Shown here piece after piece: positions 45,581-53,972 of a DNA stretch of 64,000 nt. The stretch comes from Luteolibacter arcticus (lineage in GTDB: Bacteria; Verrucomicrobiota; Verrucomicrobiia; Verrucomicrobiales; Akkermansiaceae): the NCBI RefSeq assembly GCF_025950235.1, contig NZ_JAPDDT010000017.1:62001-126000 (forward strand), in the 5' to 3' direction. Each line of letters starts with the position of its first letter. The first letter of the stretch is position 1. The notes beneath the pieces were generated by a model that worked only from the letters and a program-made list of their open reading frames with translations, had not been told where the DNA came from and did no database searches. Position numbers and translations under genes: made by a program.

Positions 45581-45657
45581 CACCGACCACACCGACCACA
45601 CCGACCACACCGACCACACCGACCACACTGACCACACTGACCACACTGACCACACCG
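45581..45657 (+). repeat. 9-bp tandem repeat (ACCGACCAC)n
   Basis: About 8.5 copies of ACCGACCAC; copies six to eight carry ACTGACCAC. On the + strand one frame reads a His-Thr-Asp repeat, but there is no surrounding gene. Copy number is likely to vary between strains. Confidence 0.9.
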
Positions 45658-45754
45658 TCCTCACCGCTCCATCCACCCCCGCCTTCCTTGGCGAACTTCG
45701 CGTCTTGGCGGTTCACCCCTCTTCCTCCGACCTCCGACCTCCGACTTCCTCCCC

Positions 45755-47329
45755 TCACCTCCCCGCCTTCTCCTGCACGTACCCCAGCGGCGAAACCTGA
45801 TCCCGGTACACCTCACCCGCCGGCGTCAACGAGTTATCCTTCCGCTTGAGCTCCCGCACTTCCTCCACCCAGTTGTAAAGCGCGTAACGCTCCACAAACG
45901 GCGTCTTGTCCAGCATCTCGATCATCTCCCGGATCGCATCCCGCTGCTGCTTGGCATCCGGGTCCGGCGCGGTCGTCCAGTTCGCCCCGTTGTTCCACTC
46001 CGTCACCCATAGCGGCCGCTTCGTCCGCTCATGGATGCCCTTCAGGAAGTCATGGAACTGCTGCGCCGCCCCCTTCGCATCACCCGGATTCGGATGCGCC
46101 CGGTAATAGTGCACCGCCACGAAATCCACCCGCAGCCCCGCCGCGTCCGCCTTGTCCATGAATTGATACAGCCAGTTCAACCCGCCATCCGATGTCGATG
46201 GCGAACCCAGCCGCAGCCCCGTCTTCAACAACTCCGGCCAACCCTGGATCGCCTCATCCACCGACATCTTCGCCTGGTCCGCCTTGTCCGGTTCATTGAA
46301 GCCGAGCAAGTGCAGCGACCCCCGCGCCTTCCAATCCTGATTCAGCCCCGGCCAATAGCGCTTCTGCTTGATCGGCACATACTCCATGTCCGCCGAGGAA
46401 TTCGTCGAAATGTTCCAGTCGTAGAACCACCCGAGATTCAGCCCCTGGTGAATCCCGCCCGCGATCCCCTTCTTGTTCGTCCACCGCCACGGGAAGACCC
46501 GCAGAAAGCCGATCCCCTGATCCAGCCCCGCCGGCAGCGACGAGACCTCCAGATCGTGATCTTGCGCCACATAGTTCCGGCTCACCCCCGTGCCATCCTT
46601 GTTCTGCGCGATTGTCGCCATGTAGCCGCGCTTCAGGCGGAATGACCCCACCGCCATCCCCTCGATCACCGCCTCCTGATCATGGCACTTCAGCGGCATC
46701 GCCGCCCCCGTACAACCCTTCGCCAGGAACACCGTCATCGCCGGGAAATCCGCCCCATGCGGGATCACCACCGCCCCCGCCCCATACTGCGACACCCGCA
46801 CATTCTTCCCCAGCTCCGCCGGCGAACCATACACCCGGATCTTCTCCAGAAACTCCGCCGACACCTTCGACGCCGGCACCTGGTCGAAGACCAGCCACGC
46901 ATCTGGCGACGTGAAATTGAACCCACCCGCCAACAAGCTCACCGGCTCCGTCACGTGCAATTCCGACCCGCCCCCCAGCTCCACCACCTTCTCCCCCGGC
47001 TTCGCCAGCGTCCCCGCCTTGTAACCGCCCTTCGTCGTCAACGCCGTCTGCTTCGGAAACGAAAACGGCCGCCCATTCCCCGCCTCCATCTCGAACAAAA
47101 ACACCTGATCCTCCGGACTGAACTTCTCGATCGCAAAGTCCTTCCGCACTCCACCCGTCCCCTGCAACGTCACCGCCCCCTTCACCATCCCCACATACTC
47201 CGCCTCAAACGGCGCCGCACTCCCCACCAGCGCCCAAGGCCTCGGAGCCGCGGAAACCGAGTTTAAAAGTCCAAGCAAAGCCGGAACCACCACGGCGAAG
47301 CGGAAAAATCGAGAAGCATTGGGTTTCAT
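45755..47329 (-). CDS. Secreted GH128-like glucanase (compact paralogue)
   Basis: A 524-residue exported protein (signal FAVVVPALLGLLNSVSAAP). Residues about 25-265 form the same N-terminal domain as in the large GH128 protein (ELHVTEPVSLL, VIPHGADFPAMTVF, FRLKRGYMATIAQNKDGTGV, NYVAQDHDLEVSSLPAGLD). The GH128 barrel occupies the rest: LHLLGFNEPDKAD with the acid/base Glu, VDFVAVHYYRAHP, RPLWVTEWNNGANW with the nucleophile Glu, ERYALYNWVEEVRE. It lacks LamG domains and the C-terminal sorting-like module, so it may be periplasmic. Beta-1,3-glucan is the expected substrate. Confidence 0.88.
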   Translation of the reverse strand: MKPNASRFFRFAVVVPALLGLLNSVSAAPRPWALVGSAAPFEAEYVGMVKGAVTLQGTGGVRKDFAIEKFSPEDQVFLFEMEAGNGRPFSFPKQTALTTKGGYKAGTLAKPGEKVVELGGGSELHVTEPVSLLAGGFNFTSPDAWLVFDQVPASKVSAEFLEKIRVYGSPAELGKNVRVSQYGAGAVVIPHGADFPAMTVFLAKGCTGAAMPLKCHDQEAVIEGMAVGSFRLKRGYMATIAQNKDGTGVSRNYVAQDHDLEVSSLPAGLDQGIGFLRVFPWRWTNKKGIAGGIHQGLNLGWFYDWNISTNSSADMEYVPIKQKRYWPGLNQDWKARGSLHLLGFNEPDKADQAKMSVDEAIQGWPELLKTGLRLGSPSTSDGGLNWLYQFMDKADAAGLRVDFVAVHYYRAHPNPGDAKGAAQQFHDFLKGIHERTKRPLWVTEWNNGANWTTAPDPDAKQQRDAIREMIEMLDKTPFVERYALYNWVEEVRELKRKDNSLTPAGEVYRDQVSPLGYVQEKAGR

Positions 47330-47623
47330 GAAATGAAGTCAGGGAAAACGGGAAGCAACGCAGACGGCACGATGCCACCACCGCACCGCCCGGCTGCGAA
47401 ACCTTGCACTGCCCCAGAAGTTGCCGCGCCCACCCTTTCGTGGGGCTTCGTGAGTCACAGCCGCGAATCCAGCGCACGGCGAAGAAGTAACGAGATTTCC
47501 CAGCAGAACCCGACAGAAACCTGACCAAACCCCTCTTATCGCGCCACCCGCACAGTCTTTCTCGAGAATGGGGGAATCCGGTTTTGATTCAATAGTCGAA
47601 CGTAACTTCGGCCCCGACCAAAA
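47330..47623. other. Junction from high-GC core to low-GC island
   Basis: No gene supported. Left half is GC-rich and resembles the core genome; from about 47560 the base composition drops (TTTTGATTCAATAGTCG region) into the HNH gene. No integrase, att-like duplication or tRNA was found here. Confidence 0.4.
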
Positions 47624-48256
47624 TTAGAGAGCAGGGCAGTCCTCCAATTCTAGCTTGCGCAGAGCTCTATTAGCCTCTTGTAGCAGATCTGCAATTCTCC
47701 CCAATTGGCCGGCCTGAGGTGACGACCCCTCCATCGAACGCAATTCCTCGGCCAAACTATCGATGGCAGCGTGCAATTTACCTCTCAGAATTCGGCGAGC
47801 GCGAACAGCAACAGCGAAAGGGCGATTCAGCGCAAGCTGCTCAATCATGTAAGCGGCGGGATCTTCCTTGGCAGAGAAGCTCCCACAATTCTCCACATGA
47901 AAATAAAGTGTCCGCTCAGATTCAAATGGATCAATATAACCCACCCCTTCGAAATGGGTTAGACCTCCCAATTTGTCCATAGGCCAGTCGTCGCGCTTCT
48001 TTCCATTGCAACTTCGGCAGGCAAGGAGAAGATTTGCCGGATCGTCTTCCAACTCAGGGAAGTAACGTTCGGACTTCGGCCTGAAGTGATCCAACTCCAT
48101 CGCGGCATGACCACCGAACGAATTACAGTGACAGTCACAATAAACACACCTGAAAGCACAATCTTCGGATATCTCGTCTTTATATTTTCTATAACTATAA
48201 ATCCGAGACACACCCACATAATTCGTCCGGCGGGAGATGATGGGAAAAAATTTCAT
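47624..48256 (-). CDS. HNH endonuclease
   Basis: A 210-residue protein and last gene of the low-GC operon. Zinc-finger HNH core: CVYC at 37-40, LDHFRPKS with His57, and LACRSCNGKK at 78-87, giving the C-x2-C / C-x2-C zinc site and the DH catalytic pair, the McrA/RloB-neighbour type HNH seen in defence systems. The C-terminal half (about 120-205) is helical and has no recognised domain; it may contact the receiver protein. The start ATG overlaps the receiver gene's stop by four bases, indicating coupled translation. A nicking or double-strand nuclease effector is the natural inference. Confidence 0.85.
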   Translation of the reverse strand: MKFFPIISRRTNYVGVSRIYSYRKYKDEISEDCAFRCVYCDCHCNSFGGHAAMELDHFRPKSERYFPELEDDPANLLLACRSCNGKKRDDWPMDKLGGLTHFEGVGYIDPFESERTLYFHVENCGSFSAKEDPAAYMIEQLALNRPFAVAVRARRILRGKLHAAIDSLAEELRSMEGSSPQAGQLGRIADLLQEANRALRKLELEDCPAL

Positions 48257-48900
48257 GAATGGGTCGACCTGCGAACTTTCTCAACCTCTTCTAGAAGACG
48301 TTGGATTTCTCCCATCTTCTCCTGAACTGCTTCTGTATTCGCTTCCTCAGCGGCTTCAGTGACGATATTTCGGGCAGTTTTGAGCGTTTCGTATTCGGCG
48401 AGTTCATCTGCCTGCAACTCCCCTCGAAGCTTACGCGGCAAGAGATCCCTAAAGCGCTGTTGATCTGATGAAAGGGCATCATGGTATCGCCCGACGTCCC
48501 TGAGAAACTGACGGCGAAATCTCAGCGATGTTGGACTGTCGAGAAGCAGCGAAGTCTTCGCGACTACTGCTTCCGCATTCCCAGCCTCCTCGGACTCCAA
48601 TTCACCCTGAATCGGGTGAGCTGTAACCAGATAAAGAGGCAGCTCAGGCAAAATTCCGCGAAGGAAGCTCGCCAACCTGACCCCCGTGTAACCCGATATC
48701 TCACCCGATTCGTCAAGGTTCTGATCAATAAAGATCGCCGCTACCGGCAAATCATGAATGTGATCGAGATATCGGCCAATATCTTGCTCCAACGGCAACT
48801 CCTGCACTTCAAAGTCCGGCTCGAACAAAGCACGAAGCTGCATCCGAAGATCCCTACGGCCCTCCGGGATATCATCCAAATAATAAATTATCGGCTTCAT
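48253..48900 (-). CDS. Stand-alone receiver-domain protein
   Basis: A 215-residue protein. The receiver has the acidic pair Asp9-Asp10 (YYLDDIP), phosphoacceptor Asp59 (AIFIDQNL), Thr93 (YLVTAHP) and Lys115 (VVAKTS), all expected residues. After about residue 130 there is no DNA-binding domain; instead a charged helical region (LQADELAEYETLKTARN, AEEANTEAVQEKMGEIQRLL) probably forms a coiled coil. It is five bases after the kinase-like gene and overlaps the nuclease gene, so it likely relays phosphate to control the nuclease rather than transcription. This role is inferred. Confidence 0.85.
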   Translation of the reverse strand: MKPIIYYLDDIPEGRRDLRMQLRALFEPDFEVQELPLEQDIGRYLDHIHDLPVAAIFIDQNLDESGEISGYTGVRLASFLRGILPELPLYLVTAHPIQGELESEEAGNAEAVVAKTSLLLDSPTSLRFRRQFLRDVGRYHDALSSDQQRFRDLLPRKLRGELQADELAEYETLKTARNIVTEAAEEANTEAVQEKMGEIQRLLEEVEKVRRSTHS

Positions 48901-48905
48901 GGGAT

Positions 48906-51296
48906 TTAGATCTGACGAATTGGAGCTTTGATTTCAAACCGAGCTCCACCTAACTCGCCTTTCGCAATGACAGCAATGGAACCGCCGGCTTCTTCCACAA
49001 ACGATTTCACAAGAGTCAGCCCAAGCCCCGTTCCTTCTTGTTTACCTTGGTGATCCCTTTTAGTCGAAAATCCAGCTCGAAATATATTACCTTCCGTTCC
49101 CGCCTCTAAGCCAACCCCGCTATCCTCGAAAACAAAAACAACAAATCCGTCATCTTGATCGATTGACAACCTAATCATCCTCTCCGACGAGACCTTTTGA
49201 CGGAGCGCCCATAGAGCATTGACCATAAGGTTCGTGATAACGCACTCCCATTGAACTGTCCGCCCTTGGACTGGCAGCGGGATGAATTCTTTCCATGATC
49301 CCTGAATATCCGATGGCTCGACTTTGATTCCTGAACGGACAAGCGAATCACGGAATGTCGAAACGGTTCGATGAACCACCTCTACCAGATCGGCCGGAGG
49401 TTCAGTTCGCTTCCAAGGGCGAACAGTATCGAGAGCGAATCTTGCAAACGATTCCAAGCGCATCACACCTGCTTCGAGAAGTTCAACCGTCTCCAGTTTC
49501 TCCTCCTCGGATGAAAACAGTGAGTCGTTCGGATTCTTGATTAGCCTTCGAAGTTCCGCCATTTTCTGGCGAACGCTCCCCGCATCTCCTACTCGCTCGT
49601 GCCCAAAGTAGGCAGCCATGATACCAAGGGATGCAAGACTGCGTACCATCTCAGCCTCCTCGCGGAGATCGGCGACCTCCGCCTCGTGACTTTTTTCAAT
49701 TGCCGAAACCTCTATCCGAGCAGCTTGAACTGCGTGAAGTGCCACCTCTGCTGCTGCAGGAGGCGATTCCTGCCCATCAGCCCCACTACTAACAGCTAAA
49801 GCCAATTGTGCCACGGCGTCTTCGGCGCGGGCCAAAGCGTTCTTAGGATCGCTCAGAGGATCGACCTTGGCTTTCTTGGGTTCGCGCGGGTTCTGCTTCT
49901 GGTAGTCCTCGCTCGCTATGGCCTCAAACCAACTGACAACCTTTTCAGCGAATGCTGTAAGATCAAAAAGCGCCTCGTTTTCGGAGAGTCCTTCACGATT
50001 GGTCTGATCTTTAAGATTGGGGTTGGTGACCTGGGATATCAATATCGCGCCCACTGCTTGATGATAAGCCAGCTTCCAACTTTTGCGCGATCTAGCTGCT
50101 GGATTGAGGCTTCTTCGCATCGCGAGCCTCAACCAGTCGTTGGCACCACTCGGATCGCCATACGGCTTCACACGGAATCCGTCGCGATAAATCCTAATGC
50201 CGCGGTTAGCACTCAAGAAGCTCCTAACGTTTGCCGACTGATCTGAGTCTTCAGATCCACTTCCTTTCGCCTGCACAAAGACATGCATAAGGAAGCGTAC
50301 GGGACCACATTTGCTGGATTCAGCAATTGCCCCTCCTTCTTTTGTGCCATGGCTCATCCATTCCCGCCATGGGATCGGTGCCTCAGCTAGTTTGTATTCG
50401 CGCTTATGCTGGGCTGAGGACATCGTAATCGACACTTTCTCACCAGCCGCCCCCTGTTCAGTGATTGATGAGACTATTTTCGCCTCTACCTTCCAAGTCG
50501 CCTGATCGAGAAGATCGTCTGGCGCTAGAACGTCACCATCCACTCCAACCAAATGTAAGCCGGTTTCTATTTCGATCGAAAAGTCCGCCCGGTCCGCGAA
50601 TGGAGAAAGTACCAACGAAAGCTCGTTCGACAGTTCGGTCAGGCGCTCCTTGTTCCAAATGTCCTTCAATCCTCGAAGGATCATTCGCGTACCATGAGAA
50701 AAGTCCGCCTCATCACCAGAGATTGGATCAAAATCGAGATGGTCCAGCGAATAGATTTCGTGAGCAATCGTTTCCAATCTCTGCCCACGAGCTTGATACC
50801 GGTCCCACTGAATATCCAATTCCACCGCCGACGGCTTCAGGTTTGAGAACAATTCGGGCTGCTTTTCCTCCTCGGAAGACAGCTTTCTGCGGGTTTGTAA
50901 CGTTGTCCGCTGGCAGAGTCGGTCAAGCCCGAGACGCCCGAGACCCTTTTCTCCCGTCTGAACCCTCCCAGCTTTCGAAAAGCGAGAGTCCTGTTTATTC
51001 GTTGTGCCAATGCAAAGCCAATGATCGCGCAATTCATCTTCGGTCATACCGTGACCGTTATCCGAAACGACAAGAGTAGCGTCCTCTGTCCCGAGGCCCG
51101 TAAATTTGAGTTTCACTCTACGAGCGTCGGCATCATAGGCATTCTTTACCAGTTCAACGATTGCCGTATTGGAGCTGGCAATGCTCTCGCGCCCCAGTTG
51201 CATCGCAACTCGGGCGCTTACTGAGAACGCAGCAGGAGCCAGCGAAATTCGCGCCGGCCCTTGACGATTGGTTATGGACAACTGACTACTCATCAA
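48906..51296 (-). CDS. Double-GHKL ATPase / histidine kinase
   Basis: A 796-residue soluble protein with two ATP-binding modules. N-terminal Hsp90/MORC-like GHKL: VELVKNAYDADA (Glu48, Asn52), VSDNGHGM (79-84), GEKGLGRLG (115-123), followed by an S5-like region with GIRIYRDGFRVKPYG and a TNREGLSE segment. Middle: coiled coil (about 485-550). C-terminal histidine kinase: H-box LASLGIMAAYFGHE with His566, N-box NLMVNAL (689-695), EDSGVGL (724-730), FRAGFSTK and GTGLGL (755-760). The start ATG overlaps the methyltransferase stop by four bases. An N-terminal clamp that senses DNA or phage state and drives autophosphorylation of His566 is a working hypothesis. No membrane segment is present. Confidence 0.85.
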   Translation of the reverse strand: MMSSQLSITNRQGPARISLAPAAFSVSARVAMQLGRESIASSNTAIVELVKNAYDADARRVKLKFTGLGTEDATLVVSDNGHGMTEDELRDHWLCIGTTNKQDSRFSKAGRVQTGEKGLGRLGLDRLCQRTTLQTRRKLSSEEEKQPELFSNLKPSAVELDIQWDRYQARGQRLETIAHEIYSLDHLDFDPISGDEADFSHGTRMILRGLKDIWNKERLTELSNELSLVLSPFADRADFSIEIETGLHLVGVDGDVLAPDDLLDQATWKVEAKIVSSITEQGAAGEKVSITMSSAQHKREYKLAEAPIPWREWMSHGTKEGGAIAESSKCGPVRFLMHVFVQAKGSGSEDSDQSANVRSFLSANRGIRIYRDGFRVKPYGDPSGANDWLRLAMRRSLNPAARSRKSWKLAYHQAVGAILISQVTNPNLKDQTNREGLSENEALFDLTAFAEKVVSWFEAIASEDYQKQNPREPKKAKVDPLSDPKNALARAEDAVAQLALAVSSGADGQESPPAAAEVALHAVQAARIEVSAIEKSHEAEVADLREEAEMVRSLASLGIMAAYFGHERVGDAGSVRQKMAELRRLIKNPNDSLFSSEEEKLETVELLEAGVMRLESFARFALDTVRPWKRTEPPADLVEVVHRTVSTFRDSLVRSGIKVEPSDIQGSWKEFIPLPVQGRTVQWECVITNLMVNALWALRQKVSSERMIRLSIDQDDGFVVFVFEDSGVGLEAGTEGNIFRAGFSTKRDHQGKQEGTGLGLTLVKSFVEEAGGSIAVIAKGELGGARFEIKAPIRQI

Positions 51297-52621
51297 GCAG
51301 GCTGATCAAAGCTATTTAGAGGTATTTCCCTAACTGATCCGACGGTCAGATGTCTACATCGGATCCGTTGGTCGAGAAACTCGTTCACTCCTTGAGTGTG
51401 GAACTCAGCCATAAGCGAACGACAGGCGGCGACGGATTTGTTGTGCGGCTCGCAGACTATAAGATGATTCTCCACTGCAACAGGCCTTTTGCCGAGAATG
51501 ACTGTAGCAGCAGCCCGATACCTGTCGCCGGGGCGCGAAGTACGACGGATCACAACAAATGGCGGTTGGTAGGCCTTACCGGAATGCCGCCGTTTCTCCA
51601 CAATGCGGGTGACCTCCGTTCCAACAGGAATATTCCGAGGGTGAATATAGCGGCGGAGCGGCCCGCGTTCTTCATCGCGATGCGGAACAACCCGGCCAAC
51701 GTGGACATCGAAAAAGTCGGCGATGGTCGTGCAAGTTACGGGAGGAGGAGTCCACCTACACGAAGCAGGAGTTCTGTTGTCAGCTTGGACGGAAAGATCG
51801 AGTAAGAACACGTCCACATCGGCACTATCGTCGAAGATCCCATACGGTTGAACAAGGTGGATCTTTGCAACTTCACACACTCGCTTGCGCCACTGCTCTG
51901 TAAATGAACCTGAGCGAAGTACTTCCGGCAGAATCGCGAGCATCCTAGTTCCTGACTTGGCTCGTTCGAGGGCCGCAACAACGAATGCAGCGGCCCCGGT
52001 AATTCGACCTCCCGCCCACTCGCAACCTAGCGCCGAGGCAACTTGTCCAAAGGGGGGATTTAGCAGCAGATGGGAAGCTCGGCTGTAAAGATCAGTTTCC
52101 TTTAGGCCGTCCGCCACGCGAATGTTGGGAAAGAACTCGCTTTCTGAGGCTTCTAGGCGTTCTTGGGATTTATGTCGCTGGCGTGCAAGTAGAACGAGTC
52201 GCATTCTCGCACCGTCAATGAACTCACGGTGAAGATCCGTCCCCGTGAGCTGTTTACTCCACTGGCGCAAAGTGTTCGGCAGCGTATCGCAAAGAGGAAG
52301 TTTCCTAGCCGCTGCCACCAAGAGGTCTCCCATACCACAGGTAGGGTCGTAGAAAACGCTCTTCGCACCAAATCCGGAACAAGTTCCAATCAATTTTGAA
52401 CTCAACTCGGTTCCCGTGAAGAAAGCTCCAAATTTCCTACGAATCTCCACTGGAGCAATGCGCCGAAGTTCGACACTCGCTTGACCATTCAATGCGGCAT
52501 CAACGCGGTTATTCCATTCTGCATCCCCATTCGAGTCCCCCACCAGACGCCTCAATCTGGAAAGGTAGGCAGCATAGTCGCGAAATGGACTAGGTTTGGC
52601 TCTTTTCAGCGCGGCGGTCAT
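51293..52621 (-). CDS. N6-adenine DNA methyltransferase
   Basis: A 442-residue protein and first gene of the low-GC operon. SAM motif I is DPTCGMGDLLVAA at 92-104; catalytic motif IV is LLNPPF with NPPF at 188-191. RRKFGAFFTGTELSSKL at 61-77 resembles the helical lead-in of HsdM/Eco57I-type enzymes. The C-terminal 150 residues (IHPRNIPVGTEVTRIV onward) could hold a small recognition domain, but none is clearly recognised and no HsdS is nearby. Codon use and base composition differ from the flanks, indicating recent transfer. It would mark host DNA as self in a restriction-type system. Confidence 0.88.
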   Translation of the reverse strand: MTAALKRAKPSPFRDYAAYLSRLRRLVGDSNGDAEWNNRVDAALNGQASVELRRIAPVEIRRKFGAFFTGTELSSKLIGTCSGFGAKSVFYDPTCGMGDLLVAAARKLPLCDTLPNTLRQWSKQLTGTDLHREFIDGARMRLVLLARQRHKSQERLEASESEFFPNIRVADGLKETDLYSRASHLLLNPPFGQVASALGCEWAGGRITGAAAFVVAALERAKSGTRMLAILPEVLRSGSFTEQWRKRVCEVAKIHLVQPYGIFDDSADVDVFLLDLSVQADNRTPASCRWTPPPVTCTTIADFFDVHVGRVVPHRDEERGPLRRYIHPRNIPVGTEVTRIVEKRRHSGKAYQPPFVVIRRTSRPGDRYRAAATVILGKRPVAVENHLIVCEPHNKSVAACRSLMAEFHTQGVNEFLDQRIRCRHLTVGSVREIPLNSFDQPA

Positions 52622-52637
52622 CCTCTGCCCATTGTCG

Positions 52638-52664
52638 AAATTAACGCGGCTCAGTCCAATTCAA
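52638..52664 (-). promoter_or_regulatory. Weak promoter candidate for low-GC operon
   Basis: On the minus strand TTGAAT (52664-52659) and TAATTT (52643-52638) are 15 bases apart, about 17 bases before the methyltransferase ATG. Spacing is shorter than ideal. AGAGG lies directly before the ATG. Confidence 0.25.
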
Positions 52665-52731
52665 CCTTTGGTATCGAGCACAAACCAATATTGAGGAGCT
52701 TCTGCCGGAGTCGCGGGCAATCAAAACAGGG

Positions 52732-53562
52732 TCACCGACTCCCCTCGGAGGCATCCAACGCGCCTTTTTCTCCGGCCGTTAGCCCCCCTTGATGCGCCGC
52801 GCCAGCTTCCTCCTCATCAAGCCCTTCCAAATAGAGCAACGTCCCCGCGACGACGAACACCGGCAGGAACAGCACATTTAGGAATGGCACTAGCGCCGCC
52901 ACGGCGACGACCGCACCTAGTCCCATCATCCCCTTGGGATGACTGCGTGCGAGCGCGATGCGGTCGGAAAGCCCCCGCGCTGTTCTGCCGGCGGGGATGG
53001 TGAAGAACGAGAAGCCCATGACGAAGGAACTCCACAGGAAGACGAGGATGGGGCCGAAGACGGGGATGATGCCGAGGATCATCACCGGCACCGTGAGCAC
53101 CAGCAAGATCACCGATTGCAGGACGCTCAGGGAGGTGGATTTCAGAAAGCCACGAAAGCCCGCGGGATCGGGGACGAACTTTCCCCGGTCCTTTTCCACC
53201 GCGGCGGAGACGTAGTCCTGGAAGGGACTGGAGAGCAGCAGGAACATCCACGCAAAGGTCCACCCCAACACGAACAGCATCCCGATCGCCGCGAAGGCCT
53301 GGATGCCGGTGACCATCCAGCCCGCCTGGGCCCACTGGGGGAGCCACCCGCCAATCCGGTCCTTCATCCAGCCGAAGGCGAACCAGAACACGAGCACATC
53401 CAGCAGCAAGGTGATCAGGAACGGCGGAATCAGCCACAGCAAGATCCCCGGCCGCCGCCGAACGATGCCAAAGGCCGCAGGCACCGCACGAACACCGTGC
53501 GCAAAAGAGAGCGGCGAAGGTCGCGGAGGACCGGCCACAAGGGAAGAGGGAGGAGAAGCCAT
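52732..53562 (-). CDS. EI24/CysZ-like membrane protein
   Basis: A 276-residue integral membrane protein. ATG 53562 follows AGGGAGGAG-type purines (minus strand CTTCTCCTCC on the other). Four or more long hydrophobic segments: ILLWLIPPFLITLLLDVLVFW, AFAAIGMLFVLGWTFAWMFLL, VILLVLTVPVMILGIIPVFG, and LGAVVAVAALVPFLNVLFLPV. The motif SSPFQDYVSAAVEKD and the GIIPVFGPI loop are typical of EI24/CysZ proteins, some of which import sulfate. Substrate here is not established. It marks the return to high-GC core DNA. Confidence 0.75.
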   Translation of the reverse strand: MASPPSSLVAGPPRPSPLSFAHGVRAVPAAFGIVRRRPGILLWLIPPFLITLLLDVLVFWFAFGWMKDRIGGWLPQWAQAGWMVTGIQAFAAIGMLFVLGWTFAWMFLLLSSPFQDYVSAAVEKDRGKFVPDPAGFRGFLKSTSLSVLQSVILLVLTVPVMILGIIPVFGPILVFLWSSFVMGFSFFTIPAGRTARGLSDRIALARSHPKGMMGLGAVVAVAALVPFLNVLFLPVFVVAGTLLYLEGLDEEEAGAAHQGGLTAGEKGALDASEGSR

Positions 53563-53649
53563 CAATCCCCGATCCTCCAATCAGCCGCCGGGGCGTTGAA
53601 GTATAAAAACGGCCGTCTTCTCAACCCACGGGGCTAAGGCCTTTTCTTA

Positions 53650-53729
53650 GTAGGCGCATTGGTAACAATGCGGAAGCACGGGAACGGCCCGCTCGTGGAA
53701 CCGCTCCGCCCTGCCACCAACGCGTCTAC
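53650..53729 (+). repeat. GTAGGCGC structured repeat, copy 1
   Basis: An 80-base unit bounded by GTAGGCGC and GCGTCTAC. Its first hairpin is GCATTG-GTAA-CAATGC; a second region CACG..GGGAACGGCCC..CGTG is also palindromic. In tandem with copy 2 after 23 bases. Confidence 0.7.
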
Positions 53730-53752
53730 ACGAACGGCGTTTCGTCTTCATC

Positions 53753-53830
53753 GTAGGCGCATTGGTGACAATGCGGAAGCACGGGAACTGCCCGCTCGTG
53801 AGACCGCTCCGCGCTTTCACCAGCGCCTAC
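53753..53830 (+). repeat. GTAGGCGC structured repeat, copy 2
   Basis: A 78-base unit with perfect terminal inverted repeats GTAGGCGC / GCGCCTAC. First hairpin GCATTG-GTGA-CAATGC; the loop differs from copy 1 but keeps the GNRA pattern. The rest of the 53581-53972 intergenic region holds no gene. Confidence 0.75.
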
Positions 53831-53972
53831 GCTAAATGCGGTCACATCGGCGGAACGAACTCCGCGCGCCCGGATTCCGCAGCCTTGCCTCCGCGTTCCT
53901 CTGCGGCCTACGCACCTTTGCTGTTGATCCCCACGTCAGGTAATCGCTTGAATTCGCGATACTGAACTAACC

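Noticed and set aside
45581..45657. Possible CRISPR-like array
   Set aside because: Repeat unit is 9 bases with no spacers, so it is a plain tandem repeat; no cas genes are present.
45264..45800. 178-codon frame with His-Thr-Asp repeats
   Set aside because: It reads through a 9-bp tandem repeat and a repeat nest; no start signal and no homology-like segment outside the repeats.
47624..52621. Type I restriction system, Septu or BREX
   Set aside because: No HsdR/HsdS, no ABC-type PtuA ATPase, no Brx/Pgl genes; the kinase and receiver pair does not belong to these.
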